From Hevea brasiliensis (lineage: Eukaryota; Streptophyta; Magnoliopsida; Malpighiales; Euphorbiaceae), in the NCBI RefSeq assembly GCF_030052815.1, contig NW_026614698.1, forward strand, positions 1 through 64,000: a stretch of DNA of 64,000 bases, given 5' to 3'. Position numbers and translations under genes: made by a program. The notes below the pieces were generated by a model. That model did no database searches. It saw only the letters and a list, made by a program, of their open reading frames with translations, and was not told where the DNA came from. Positions 34,784 through 46,678 of this stretch are shown in pieces; the stretch's first letter is position 1, and each line of letters starts with the position of its first letter.

Positions 34784-36180
34784 GTGAGATATGGTTTTCT
34801 TCATGAAGAAGAACAAGAGTTATCTACTCATGAAGAAGTAGATCATGGAGATGATCCACTTACCTATGAAGAAGCTCTATCAGATATAGACTCTTCAAAA
34901 TGGATTGATGCTATGAAATCCGAGATTGATTCCATGTATAAGAATCGAGTTTGGGATCTTGTTGACCCACCTGAAGGTATTGTACCTATAGGGAACAAAT
35001 GGGTTTTCAAGAAGAAAATTGGTTCTGATGGAAAGGTAGAGACCTATAAGGCAAGGCTAGTAGCGAACGGGTTTCGACAAAGGCAAGGAATAGATTATGA
35101 GGAGACTTTCTACTTTGTTGTCATGCTTAAATCAATTAGGATTTTATTAGCAATAGTGCATACTATGATTATGAGATTTGGCGGATGGATGTCAAAGCCT
35201 TTTCTCAATGGATACATTGAAGAAAACATTTTCATGGAACAACCTAAGGGATTTGAATCCCAAGATGGTTCCAAGGTATGCAAGCTAAAGCGATCCATTT
35301 ATGGGTTGAAACAAGCTTCGAGGAGTTAGAACATCTGTTTTGATGAAGCCATTAAATCTTTTGGTTTTATCAAAAATGAGGATGAGCCATGTGTATATAA
35401 GAAGGTTAGTGACAGTGCTATCACTTTCCTTGTCTTATATGTGGTGGACATACTGTTGATGGGTAATGATACAGGTATGTTGACGACTATAAAGGTATGG
35501 TTGTCAAATACATTCTCCATGAAAGACTTAGGGGAGGCAACCTATATTCTTGGGATTCGCATCTATAGAGATAGAGCGAAAAGAATAATTGGTTTATCCC
35601 AAAGTCTATACTTGGAAAAGGTGTTAAAGAGGTTTAACATGCTTGATTCCAAGAGAGGATTGTTACCAGTGAGACATGGTATCCACCTTTCTAAAGAGAT
35701 GTCTCCAAAGACACCTGAAGAAAGAGATAAGATGGCCAGGATTCCATATGCTTCGGCTATTGGAAGTTTAATGTATGCAATGTTGTGTACTAGGCCGGAT
35801 ATCGCATATGCTATTAGTTTGACTAGCAGGTATCAATCCAATCCAGGTTTGGAACACTGGATAGCTGTCAAGAATATCCTTAAGTACTTGAGAAGAACTA
35901 AGGATTTATTCTTGATTTATGGAGGTGGAGACTTGCAATTGGATGGTTATACTGATTCTGATTTCCAATCAGATATCGATGATAGAAAGTCTACCTCTGG
36001 ATATGTGTTCATTTGTAATGGAGGTGCAGTCAGTTGGAAGAGTTTCAAGCGAGCACATTGCAGATTCCACTCGAGGTGAGTATATTCTTTGCATCGATCT
36101 TTGCAAAGGAAGTGTTTGGATAAAGAAGTTCGTGATGAACTTACTGAGTTCCTTCCATTGAGTCGGTTCCATTACACTGT
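34784..36180 (+). pseudogene. Reverse transcriptase and RNase H, element C1
   Basis: Copia RT (RVT_2 type) in two main open pieces. 34784-35329 holds the N-terminal part ([38 protein letters not shown], then the [16 protein letters not shown] motif). 35441-36079 holds the palm/thumb and RNase H start (FSMKDLGEATYILGIRIYRD, DGYTDSDFQSDIDDRKST). The catalytic box, which should read YVDD, reads Y-V-V-D at about 35440-35451. The frame is also cut by a stop at 35329 and a frameshift near 36050 in RNase H. Confidence 0.92.
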
Positions 36181-36410
36181 GACAACAATGGAGCGATCAT
36201 CTGAGCTAAGGAACCAAGGTCTCACCGAAATCCAAACACATAGAAAGGCGCTACCACATTATCGGAGAAATAGTTAGGCGGCGATGTAGCCATGCGAGAA
36301 AATAGCATCGGTGAAAATCCGGTGATCCATTCACTAAGCCTATGTCACAGACTCAGTTAGACCGACATCTTGAGAAGATAGGTCTAAGATATTGTAATGA
36401 ATGGCTCTAG

Positions 36411-36424
36411 TGCTAGTGGGAGAT
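36411..36424 (+). other. Polypurine tract of copia C1
   Basis: TGCTAGTGGGAGAT directly before the 3' LTR; identical in C3. Confidence 0.85.
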
Positions 36425-38509
36425 TGTTAGTAGTATGCCCTAGAGCATATCATTTAGTATGTATCTTGTACATATTTTTAATAATAAAAGGCATTTCCAC
36501 TTTTCCGTTTACATAATATATTTATGTGTAATAGAAAAGGTCCATTGATATTTTGTTAGAAATATTATTCTTAAGTTGTTAAGAATATGAGTGACAATAT
36601 TTCTAGCACAAAGTATCATAAATAGGTTCACAATCGAGGATACTTCATAATAAGGACATGACTTATCCAGAAAGATTATATTCATGTTTGTTCCCAAGTT
36701 ATTTATATGAGATATAAATAAGATGGAATGGTGAGTCTCATGCCATATAACAAACTTGATAGGCACTTATAAATGATAAGTAGGTAGAACCAGGTGACAC
36801 TTATGACAAGCACATGGAGCTTACTCTTGTCAATGTTTTGTCATAAATCATATCGTGCATATAATCTTTAGACTGAGATAGCACAGATTATCTTGTATAT
36901 AGGTAGTTTGAGTTTGATCTGCTTTCATACTTGTACTATGTATGGGTATATGGGCATGTGTTGGCTCTGCTAGTTATATATGGAGGTATGTGTTGATCAA
37001 GATGGAATCTGTTCCTCTAAGTAAATAGAGTTAAAATCCTATGTTCATTTAATTGTTCTTGATGTTTCAAGTTCTGGCCAGACAGATAGATTTATTCGAA
37101 AGAGTTTACGATGAGAAAAATCTTTTAATCAAGAACTGGAATTAAAAGAGAACATAATATTCATAGCAAATGGAGTTTGACATAAACCATGACTCACTTG
37201 AGTTGGGATTTTGTAACAGAGAGATTCTAGTGCATGGTAACATATGATTATAGGTTCATTTAAGGTAAACCTTATTACTAATTGGGTGGCCATGGCATGC
37301 TATGCTAGGTGTTAACCATGGTCTATGAGGTTCATAAAATGATTTAGAGAAATCATTTATGGTAAGAAAGAGTTACGATGATATTAAGAGTTGATATCAT
37401 GTCTCATTGCCAATTAGTGATGAGCCTAGTAAGTCACACACATACACAAGTTATCACCTATTTAAATATGATTTAATTAATTAATTAAAGAGTTTAATTG
37501 ATTAATTAAATAGATTTGGTTTGCAATTAAATTGCAAAGTCCTAGCATGACTTGAAACCAAATCTAGATTATTGGATCGTAGTATAAATTAAATTTATAT
37601 TTAAAGTGTTTAAATATGAATTTAATTGATGAGAAATTAATTAATAGAGATTAATTAATTAATTTATATTTGATATAAATTAATTAGAAGAAGAAAATAA
37701 TTATTTTGGGTTAAGAACTCAAAATTAAGACACGAGGGCATTTTGGTCATTTTACATTGTGACACGTGGCACCATGAGATGGTGACACATGGCATAACAC
37801 ATAAGCTTGCCAAATATTTTTAATCATGTAAGATGATTAAAATCAAGATTAAATATAGGTTTGACACTTGGCACAATATGATTGGGTCACTTAAACCTAG
37901 AGCTAATCAAAGGTGACATGTGGCTAGGGTTTAATGTGTTAACCTAGCTATTTAAGTGTGGTTATGAAAAGAAAACATAACCAGCAGCCTCTCCTCTCAA
38001 TTGTCACGCCACTTTGAGCCTCCAGCTATTTCTCTTCATCTCTCATCAATTCAAAGAGATTAGCCATCAATCTCTTGAATTAAGAACACTAGAAATTGTT
38101 TCTAGTGTCCTGTTTACATCTCTAATCTCTTAAAAGGCGAACTTGAATTTCTAATTAATAGAAAAGGCTTTAGAAGCTGTTCAAGGGCTGCCATAGGTGT
38201 TCTTGGTGTGGACAAGCTAGAGGACAACATCCGTGTCACAAGACGAATCTCAAAGGCGCAGACACTGCGGCACATCAAGAGGTTAGTGTAATCGTTCTTG
38301 ATTTAATCTAGGGTTCTAAAATTAATCGATTAATTTTAAAATCTTAAATGGCAAATACAGATCCAAAAACATATTAAAAGAGTTTTAATATGTTGTTTAT
38401 CATTGAAATCAAATAGATAAAAATAAATCTTGCATGGTGCATGTGACCCTAGGTGAAAATTTTTGAATTCAATGGTATAATCTTGTGTTTTTCACACTTA
38501 GTTCCTTCA
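36425..38509 (+). repeat. 3' LTR of copia C1
   Basis: 2085 bp, very similar to the 5' LTR at 29016-31113. Differences are mostly 1-3 bp indels, many at CAG/CTG sites. Confidence 0.93.
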
Positions 38510-41064
38510 TCTTTGTCTTGAAGTTGATCTAGTTCCTAGGGCTCTCAAGACTACCCAGAATCTAGAAGTGAACCTAGGATCTCTGTCGACATAATTGATC
38601 TGGCACTCCATGCAATTTTACAATCTCATATATGTACAATCGGCCAATCTTTCCGATCTATAGTCCATCCGAATGGTAAAAGTGAGCGGACTTGGTCAAT
38701 CATCAACTATAACCCATACCGCATCATGACTACTCTGTGTCCTTGGAAGTCCTGTAACAAAATCCATAGTTATTCGTTCTCATTTCCACTGCATCGACAA
38801 AGGATGTAATAAACCACTGGAACTTGATGTTCGCCTTTACTTGCGACAAGTTAGGCATTTGGAAACGAATTCACTATATCTCTTTTCATGCCCATCCACG
38901 GTAATGCTCTTTCACCCTCTGTACATTTTAGTTCCACCGTGGTGCATAGCAAATGAAGACTCATGTGCTTCCTTCATAATGATTTGTCTCAATTCCACAT
39001 CACTAGGAATGCACATTACGCTTTGATGTAGCAATAAACCATCCTCTCTCATAGAGAATTGGGTTTCTTGCCCTCTTTGGACTTCTTTCGGTGGCTTCGA
39101 TACTTTTCATCACTCGAGTAGCCATTTTGATCTGATCAATCAACACTTTGTACATGCCAAGCAACTCATCTGTCCCTCATCATCAATCTCTAAAGCGGCA
39201 TCTTTGTGCTTTCAATTCACATACCATGGACATAGGAGAAACTCGAGATTTGCCATAGTCTTGCGACTTAAGGCGTCGACCACTACATTTGCTTTTCCTG
39301 GCTGATAGTCTATTAAGCAATCATAATCTTTGATGAGTTCTAACCATCTCCTCTGCCTCAATTTCATTTCCTTCTCGGTACCTAAGTACTTCAAGCTCTT
39401 GTGATCTGTGAAAATGTAGCATTTCTCTCCATACAGATAGTGTCTCGGATCTTGAGCAAAACAATAGCTGCTAACTCGGATCATGTGTTGGGTAGTTCCT
39501 CTCATCTTTGTTTAGTGGCGTGATGCATAAGCAATGACATTCCAATCTTGCATCGATGCGGCCTAGCCCATTGTAAGAAGCATCACTATAAACTGTGTAT
39601 TCTTTACGGAGTAGGTAAAGTGAGAAGCTGAGCTTGATTAAACACCTCTTCAACTCATAAAAACTCTGCTGAAATTTATCAGTACACTTAAATTTTACAT
39701 CTTTCCGAAGCAACTTAGTCAGTGGAGAAGATAACATAGAGAATCCCTTCACAAATCGACGGTAATATCCGCTAAACCTAAAATGCAATTTCTGTGATGT
39801 TCTGGCGGCTTCCAATTAAGGATAGCTTCTACCTTGCTGGAATCAACCTTGATCCCTTCAGCTGACACAACATGTCCCAAAAAGGAGATTTCTTTCAGCC
39901 AAAATTCACATTTCGACAATTTGGCGTATAGTTGTTTCTCCCTTAAAGTCTGCAGTACAATCCGCAGATGTCTGTCATGCTCCTCTGCATTCCTTGAATA
40001 TATCAAAATGTCATCAATAAACACCACCACAAATTGATCAAGATATGGTCTGAAGATAGTGTTCATCAGATCCATGAAAGCAGCTGAGCATTTGTTAACC
40101 CGAATGGCATTACTAGAAACTCATAGTGGCCATATCGAGTTCTGAAAGCAGTTTTTGGAATACTCTGCTCTTGCACCTTCAACTGATAATAACCAGATCG
40201 CAAATCAATTTTGGAGAATATAGCTGCACCCTTCAACTGATCAAACAGATCATCAATGCGAGGCAATGGATATCTGTTCTTTATTGTCACCTTATTCAAT
40301 TGCCGGTAGTCAATGCATAAGCGGAGAGTACCATCCTTCTTCTTAACAAACAACACTGGTGCTCCCCAAGGTGACACACTAGGCGGATGAAGCCCTTTTC
40401 AAGTAGTTCTTGCAATTGTATCTTCAACTCCTTCAATTACGCTAGTGCCATTACGTATGGCGTTATGGAGATTGGATCCACACCGAGCATAACATTAATT
40501 TCAAAGCGCACTTCTCTTCCGAGGTAATCACGGCAATTCATCAGAAACACATTTGGAAAGTCATGTAATGTAGGGATGTCCTTCAATCTTTGGACTCCCC
40601 ACTTGGGTGTCTACCACATGTGCCAAGTATGCTTCACACCCCTTCGATCATTTTTACGCTAGTGCGGCGAAATGAGGTTTGATGGCAATAACGCCTCTCC
40701 CCATGTATTACCACATCACTATCTTGAGGAAGGCCAAAGTGATTGTCTTGACCCTACTGATCAATCATGGCATGATGCCTAGCTAACCAATCCATGCCCA
40801 AGATGATATCATAATCTCTGAAGGGCATTTCAATGAAATCAGACAGGAAAGTGTGTCCTTGGATCACCAAAGGACAATCTCTATACATTCTATTAACCCT
40901 AACCTCCTGTCCTAACGGACTTGTTACTAGCACCTCAAAGTCCATTTTTATACATGGAACAGCAATGCAATCAATGATGCTAGCACTCACATAAGAATGG
41001 GTAGAACCCGGATCAAATAACACAAACACATTCTGGTTAAAAGTTGAGAAGGTACCAGCCACAA
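38510..41064 (-). pseudogene. Integrase, RNase H, RT and protease of gypsy B (right of C1)
   Basis: Continuation of gypsy B pol on the minus strand after C1. Degraded integrase is at 38510-39200. RNase H is at 39212-39505 ([34 protein letters not shown]). RT is at 39471-40377 and includes [28 protein letters not shown] and an intact-looking catalytic box [10 protein letters not shown] (about 39990-40030). Protease is at 40754-41062 (VLFDPGSTHSYVS, DYDIILGMDWLARHHA). Many 1-2 bp losses shift the frame between pieces. The sequence stops matching gypsy exactly at 41064, inside the gag-protease linker; gag and the 5' LTR must lie beyond the right edge or be lost. Confidence 0.9.
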
Positions 41065-41174
41065 TGTGACACCCCTTACCCGTGTACAGTATACCCGAGT
41101 AAGTAATGCCACCTGGTGTACCGGCACACTCTAATATTCCTCAATTAATTTAGACAATGCTTTTGCATATAATT
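41065..41174. repeat. LTR-end fragment of an unidentified element (F)
   Basis: 110 bp starting TGTGACACCCCTTACCCGTG, an LTR-like TG terminus that matches none of the other LTRs here. It begins where gypsy B is cut and ends where the LTR of element D begins. The simplest reading is the end of another LTR element inserted in B and itself hit by D. Confidence 0.6.
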
Positions 41175-44100
41175 TGTCACACCTTACCCCTCTGTAAGGC
41201 ATAACATGATCCCGTAGAATACCTAATGAACTACCGAACTTCACCTACCGATAACTCATTAAGTACCCTACAAGGGATTTTAAAACAATTAGTTGAAATT
41301 AAAACTAATTAATATTTTTGGCCATTTTAGTTTTCCGCAAATCTTATAAAAATTTTGACAGAGTTTCCTCTGTATTTTGAGAAAACCGTTCTTCAAATAC
41401 CTGAAATAAAAGCACTTCCAATAATTATCTAACCACTGCTTCAAATTCATACTCAATCTCAACCAATTTCTCAAAATTCACAAGTTCAAAAATTCTCAAA
41501 ATACTGTCCATCAATATCATTTATTCATATTCCATTCAAGATAAACAATTTATATATTCATCATACTAAAATTTACATTCAAAAAGTCCAAATTAAAATT
41601 TATTACAACTTTTATACAAACTTTGTACAATTGCTCAAGACCCATGTACATGTCCATACATTTACGTGCAATATATACATCAAAAGAAATATTCTGATTA
41701 GGGTATAAATTATACCCGAAAACTTTAGGCTGGTAGCTTCTCACACCTCAGCAGCTCAGTCTGCTGCTCCTCTAGTCTCTGTATCTGCAACAGCAATAAA
41801 AGCTATCGCTGAGTACTAGGACTCAGTGGTGCACAATATACTAAAATAATCTTTATGCAAAACTTAAAGCACATTCATTCAAAAATTTGGCTAAACATGA
41901 AAATTAAATACAATCATGCATTGTAAGATTTTACATGTAAACCAAGTTCATTTCAAAGTATCAAAACACATTTCATAAAACCCACAGTTAGATCACGCCA
42001 TTCGAAACAAATAGAATCTCAATAGCCAGAGGCTAAAGAGAAATCACATGAATCTCAATAGCCAGAGGCTAAAGAGAAATCATATCACAGGCTAGCTAGC
42101 TCAAATATATGGATATCCATTCACATCCTCTTCTGCTGGCACACCTCAACACTTCTCCAGAGAAGGAATCAAAATTCGAAACTAATTACCCCCACTAGTC
42201 GTGCTAGTGAGGTGTTCAAATATATGGTCATGACACTGTGGTTTCAAAACTTATCTTAACAATTTGCTAAACATTGTCATTTCAAATATACACAATAACT
42301 TTCACAATTTAAATCAAACATCATAAAAATGCTATAATCCAATATTTCACATTATTCAAAACATTATGCAAAAGATGATTATAAAAGTATATGTTGTGCA
42401 CAAACCTCAAACGAGTCGCCCGTTGGCCTTGACTCGACTCCTCGGGTTCTGTCCCGGTATTCTTTTCCACTGAAACACGAAATTTTCCAATGTTTTAGTA
42501 CTAAAACTTAAAATAAATCCAAAATAAACTTAACTTCACATTTAGCTAGCTCTAACGTGTTAAATTCGACATTCTCGAAATTTTGTGTTTCGGGTTACTA
42601 TTCACTGCATTACTCAAGTCAAATTATTGACTTTCTAAGGCTTAATGAGTATGGGAACTCCAACTTCACCCACATACCACATTTTGGTCACCAAACTTGT
42701 TGGTTTTGGTCATTTGTTTAAAGCTTAGGTCATTTTGGCAAAATTGCCAATTTTCGGTTTTGGTTCTCCGAAGTTGCACTGTTCCATTGGTCGATCTACT
42801 GTTGGAATTTGACAAAACTTCCTTCATAGAAAATGTTCCTTATTGTCTTAAGTGTATTCTCATTTTTGGATCACCTCAATCGGAGTTTTCTAGCTCAAGT
42901 TATGGCCAAAATAAGTTTACTGTTCAGGTGTACTGTTCATACTGAGATTTTGGTGCTGGCAGATTTTTGGTCCAACTTTGGTTAATAATTTGATCAAGTT
43001 AAGTTCATAATTTGGTCTCACTTCTTCATATGAAATGTTGTACTATGTCTTAGGTTTTCATCGGTTCAAGAATCGCCTAAATCTGAGTTTTCTAGAGAGA
43101 GTTATAGCCATCCAAACATTGCTGCTCAATGAAAATTCTGCAGAATCTCAGTACAGTAATTTAATTTTGCTCAATGATTTTGAAAGGGTTAATGGCCTAA
43201 TTTGAGTTGGTATTCTTCATGAAAGTTTTAGGTCTATATCATATCTAATTTCTGGTAAAATTTCAGGTCAATTTGACCTACCTAGCTCGAGTTATGACCA
43301 AATGAACAGTTACTGTTCATTTGGTCGATTTAGTGATGGCAGCCTGCTATCAACTCACTTTGGTCAATTGTTTCACCAAGTTTTGGTCAGTTTTTGGCCA
43401 TGGTTCCTTAATGAAAATTGTGCCCTTTTATGTCTATTTTCATCTCCAATTGGTGGCATATCAATTGGACTTGTAAAATTTGAGTTTTGGTCCTTCAAAG
43501 TGGGTTTGGTCATGCTGCCAGCATGACCATTGACCTACGAATTTGATTTTATTCCAACAATTCCCACACAACTTATTTGGTCATAATTGACCATTATTTC
43601 ATTTCACAATAGGTTAAACATGCCATTTATGTATTTCTCCAATTTTGGTTCATAAACCCTAGCATTGAAAACTCTAACTCATCATTTTCATGCCTTTAAC
43701 TAGTTCTAATGTTTTAAATGTTAATCATTTAACTATGTAAATTTTCTAAACTCATTCAATTGCATCATATTCATGCAAACCATACTCCTCCCAACCATGC
43801 CTAATTTCAGCAATGGTCATTCTCCCATGTTTGTTTCATTTAATCAAGTTCTAAGCTCACTTTCAACCATCACATGTGCATTTGAATGGATAAATGAAGA
43901 GTTTAGCATACTAACCTTTGTGTAGCAATTTTCTTCCTCCTTTTCTTCAAATTTTCCTTATTTCTTTCTTGCTCAATCCTCTTCTCAAGTTGCATAGATA
44001 AGCTTTAACTCTGGTGGCTAATTTTTCTATGGTGGAATTAGGGATTTGATCAAGCTCAAAATGAGCTATAATGGAGGTTTTGGGTGAGGAGAGGGTGAGG

Positions 44101-44784
44101 AGAGAGAATCACGTTTTGATGAAGAAGATGACTTTATTATATTTTTTCTTTTCTTTTCTTTTCTTTTATGTCTTAGGAAGACCAAAATTCCCAAATTAAT
44201 AAAATAAATCAATTAAGCCTTTATGACATCATGCATGATGTCATCACTTTGACTTTTCCATCTTCTTTTTTTTTTTCATTTATTTTTCTATTAGTTTTTT
44301 AATTTAATTCTTGATTACGAAATTTTCTTTTCTTCGATTTTATTCGATATTTAGGTCAGGAGTCAGCTCTCGGGGTCAATTAACCAAAATGCCCTCGCAC
44401 TGTTCATCCGGTTTGCAAATAATCCAATATTTCTTGGCTCCGACCTAATTATTTGACTGACTTAACAGTTCTTTTTCGTGATTTTCTCTTTTCCACTGTG
44501 TTCATAAGGGTCCTAAGGACTGCAACGTCACTTTTTACGGTTCGAAATTTGAGTTTAAAACGACTTGATCGTTCAGGAGGTCACTCATCTTGTGACTCTC
44601 GGCTCGTTTAACCACATATGTTCCGTTTTTAGTATTTAAAGTTAAATAAATAAACATAACTAAATAATAGTGTTTATGGCTTGTCAAATTGTCTTAAGTG
44701 TGGCCCTAATCCCATTAATTGTCCGGACCGACACCGGTCACCGGAACAGTGAAATATACCAGGCTATGCAATGGGGGTGTTACA
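41175..44784 (-). repeat. 3' LTR of gypsy chromovirus D (3.6 kb)
   Basis: 3610-bp LTR from TGTCACACCTTACCCC to GGGGGTGTTACA. It pairs with the interrupted LTR at 51701-52362 plus 61885-64000; the copies are nearly identical by eye, so D is much younger than A, B and E. It contains a 36-bp tandem repeat at 42014-42085 and many TTTGGTCA-type motifs at 42680-43560. Confidence 0.93.
42014..42085. repeat. 36-bp tandem repeat in LTR D
   Basis: Two copies of GAATCTCAATAGCCAGAGGC plus flank (42014 and 42050). The same pair is present in the other LTR of D at about 62064-62135. Confidence 0.88.
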
Positions 44785-44799
44785 TTCTCCCCCCCTTAA
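44785..44799 (-). other. Polypurine tract of element D
   Basis: The minus strand reads AAGGGGGGGGAGAA just before the 3' LTR. Confidence 0.85.
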
Positions 44800-45583
44800 A
44801 TAAATTTCGGCTCGAAATTTTTACCTGGTATCAATCTCTGAATAGCTGTGGGTGTTGTCTCCTCATGTCCTCCTCTCGTTCCCAAGTAGCTTCTTGGCCA
44901 GAATGATGGTTCCACAGACTTTTACCAGCAGTATCTGCTTATTCCGCACCGCTTCACCTCATAAGCCGAATCTTTATGGGTTCTTCTTCATATGTGAGGT
45001 CTGGATTTACTTCTATTTCTTCTCTTGGTAGTACATGTGATGGTTCTGATCGGTACCTCCTCAACATAGACACATGGAAGACATTATGTATCTTCTCCAA
45101 CTCGAGGTAGTGCCAACCGATATGCCAAAGGACCCACTCTTTCCGTAACCTCATATGGCCCGATAAAGCGAGGACTCGGTTTCCTTTCGCTAATCTCATA
45201 ATTCTCTTCCAAGGAGAAACTTTGAGGAAAACCTTCTCACCCACTTGCATACTCAATATCTCTTCTTTTCAAATCAACATAGGACTTCGACGGTGCGATG
45301 CGACTTTAAGTCGATCTCTGATCACCCTAATTTTTTCTTCAGTCTGTTGGACAATTTCGGGTCTGATCATCTTTCTTTCACCCACGTCATCCCAACACAA
45401 CGGGGTTCTACATTTTCTGCCATACAATTCTTCATATGGAGGCATCCCAATGCTTGATTGGTAGCTGTTGTTGTAAGCAAACTCAATCAAAGGCAAGTGT
45501 GTATCCCAACTACCCTCAAACTCAATCACACAAGCCCGTAGCATGTCCTCCAAGATCTGAATTACCCTCTCGGTCGCCATCCG
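44800..45583 (-). pseudogene. Integrase C-terminal part and chromodomain, element D
   Basis: Continuation of the integrase at 45584-46678 after a frame break near 45583. 45269-45580 reads ERVIQILEDMLRACVIEFEG and YNNSYQSSIGMPPYE, which includes the region of the third catalytic acid. 44954-45256 covers the GPY/F-like module and tail (VFHVSMLRRYRSEPSHV). A chromodomain end (WNHHSGQEATWEREEDMRRQ) is at about 44840-44910. A chromodomain is thought to direct such elements to heterochromatin. One or two small indels separate the pieces. Confidence 0.9.
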
Positions 45584-46678
45584 TCATGCGTGGTAGAATG
45601 CGATCTTGAAGTTCAATCTAGTTCCTAGGGCTCTCTGAAGACTACCCCAGAATCTAGAAGTGAACCTAGGATCTCTGTCTGACACGATAGATACTGGCAC
45701 TCCATGCAATCTCACAATCTCATCGATGTATAACTTGGCCAATCTTTCTAAACTGTAGTCCATCCGGACTGGCAGAAAATGAGCAGATTTAGTCAGTCTG
45801 TCAACAACGACCCAAACTGCATCATGACTTTTCTGTGTCCTCGGAAGTCCCATCACAAAATCCATCGTTATTCTCTCCCATTTCCACTCTGGTATTGGTA
45901 GTGGATGTAACAACCCAGTGGGTACTTGATGCTCTGCCTTTACTTGCTGACAAGTTAGGCATTTGGATACAAACTCTGCCACATCTCTTTTCATACCCAT
46001 CCACCAGTAATGCTCCTTTAGCCCTCTATACATTTTTGTGCCACCAGGGTGCATGGCAAAAGGAGACTCATGTGCTTCCTTCAAAATGATCTGCCTCAAA
46101 TCAACATCATTAGGAACACATATTCTGCCCTGGTGTAGCAATAGACCATCATCTCTGATTGAGAATTCTGGTTTCTTGCCCTGTCGGACTTCTTCCATCA
46201 ACTTCTGATACTTCTGATCATTCTGAGCAGCCATTCTTATCTGATCAATCAACACTGGCTGTACATGCCATGCAACTGCTGTCTGCCCCTCATCATTAAT
46301 CTCTAAACTGGCATGTAATGATCTCAACTCATGTACCAAAGACAAAGGAGTAACTCGTAGACTTGCCATAGTCTTGCGACTTAAGGCGTCAGCCACAACA
46401 TTAGCTTTCCCTGGCTGATAGTCTATCAGACAATCATAGTCTTTTATCAACTCTAACCATCTCCTCTGTCTCAAATTCAGCTCTTTTTGGGTGCCCAAAT
46501 ACTTCAAACTCTTATGATCTGTGTAGATGTAGCACTTCTCCCCATACAAATAATGTCTCCAGATCTTAAGAGCAAACACAATGGCTGCAAGCTCCAAATC
46601 ATGTGTCGGATAATTCCTCTCATGCGGTTTTAGCTGGCGTGATGCATAGGCAATGACATTTCGATCTTGCATCAACAC
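45584..46678 (-). pseudogene. RNase H and integrase core of element D (longest open segment, 364 codons)
   Basis: Part of the Pol polyprotein of a minus-strand chromovirus. Residues about 1-95 are RNase H ([47 protein letters not shown]). Residues about 165-235 are the integrase zinc-binding module ([17 protein letters not shown], then [11 protein letters not shown], an HHCC finger). Residues about 245-355 are the catalytic core with [10 protein letters not shown] (first Asp) and SDRDPRFTS (second Asp); the catalytic Glu would follow the break at 45583. It is open for 1095 bp with no stop, the longest frame in the window, in keeping with D being recent. The preceding RT is badly frameshifted, so it is not expressed as a complete polyprotein as read. 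Confidence 0.93.

Larger units (their letters stand above)
29016..38509 (+). mobile_element. Ty1/copia element C1, full length with both LTRs
   Basis: 9494-bp plus-strand copia element inserted in the integrase region of gypsy B. LTRs 29016-31113 and 36425-38509 start TGTTAGTAGTATGCC and end in TTCCTTCA. Between them are the PBS, a long leader, gag, pre-integrase/integrase, RT, RNase H and PPT in copia order. The target duplication is imperfect: TGCTG before the element and TCTTTG after it; the gypsy sequence then resumes TCTTGAAGTTGA. Coding is broken throughout and protease is absent. Confidence 0.93.

Noticed and set aside
42697..42945. 82-codon plus-strand frame repeated at 62746-62994
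   Set aside because: Both lie in the paired LTRs of gypsy D; duplication of the LTR explains the apparent conservation.
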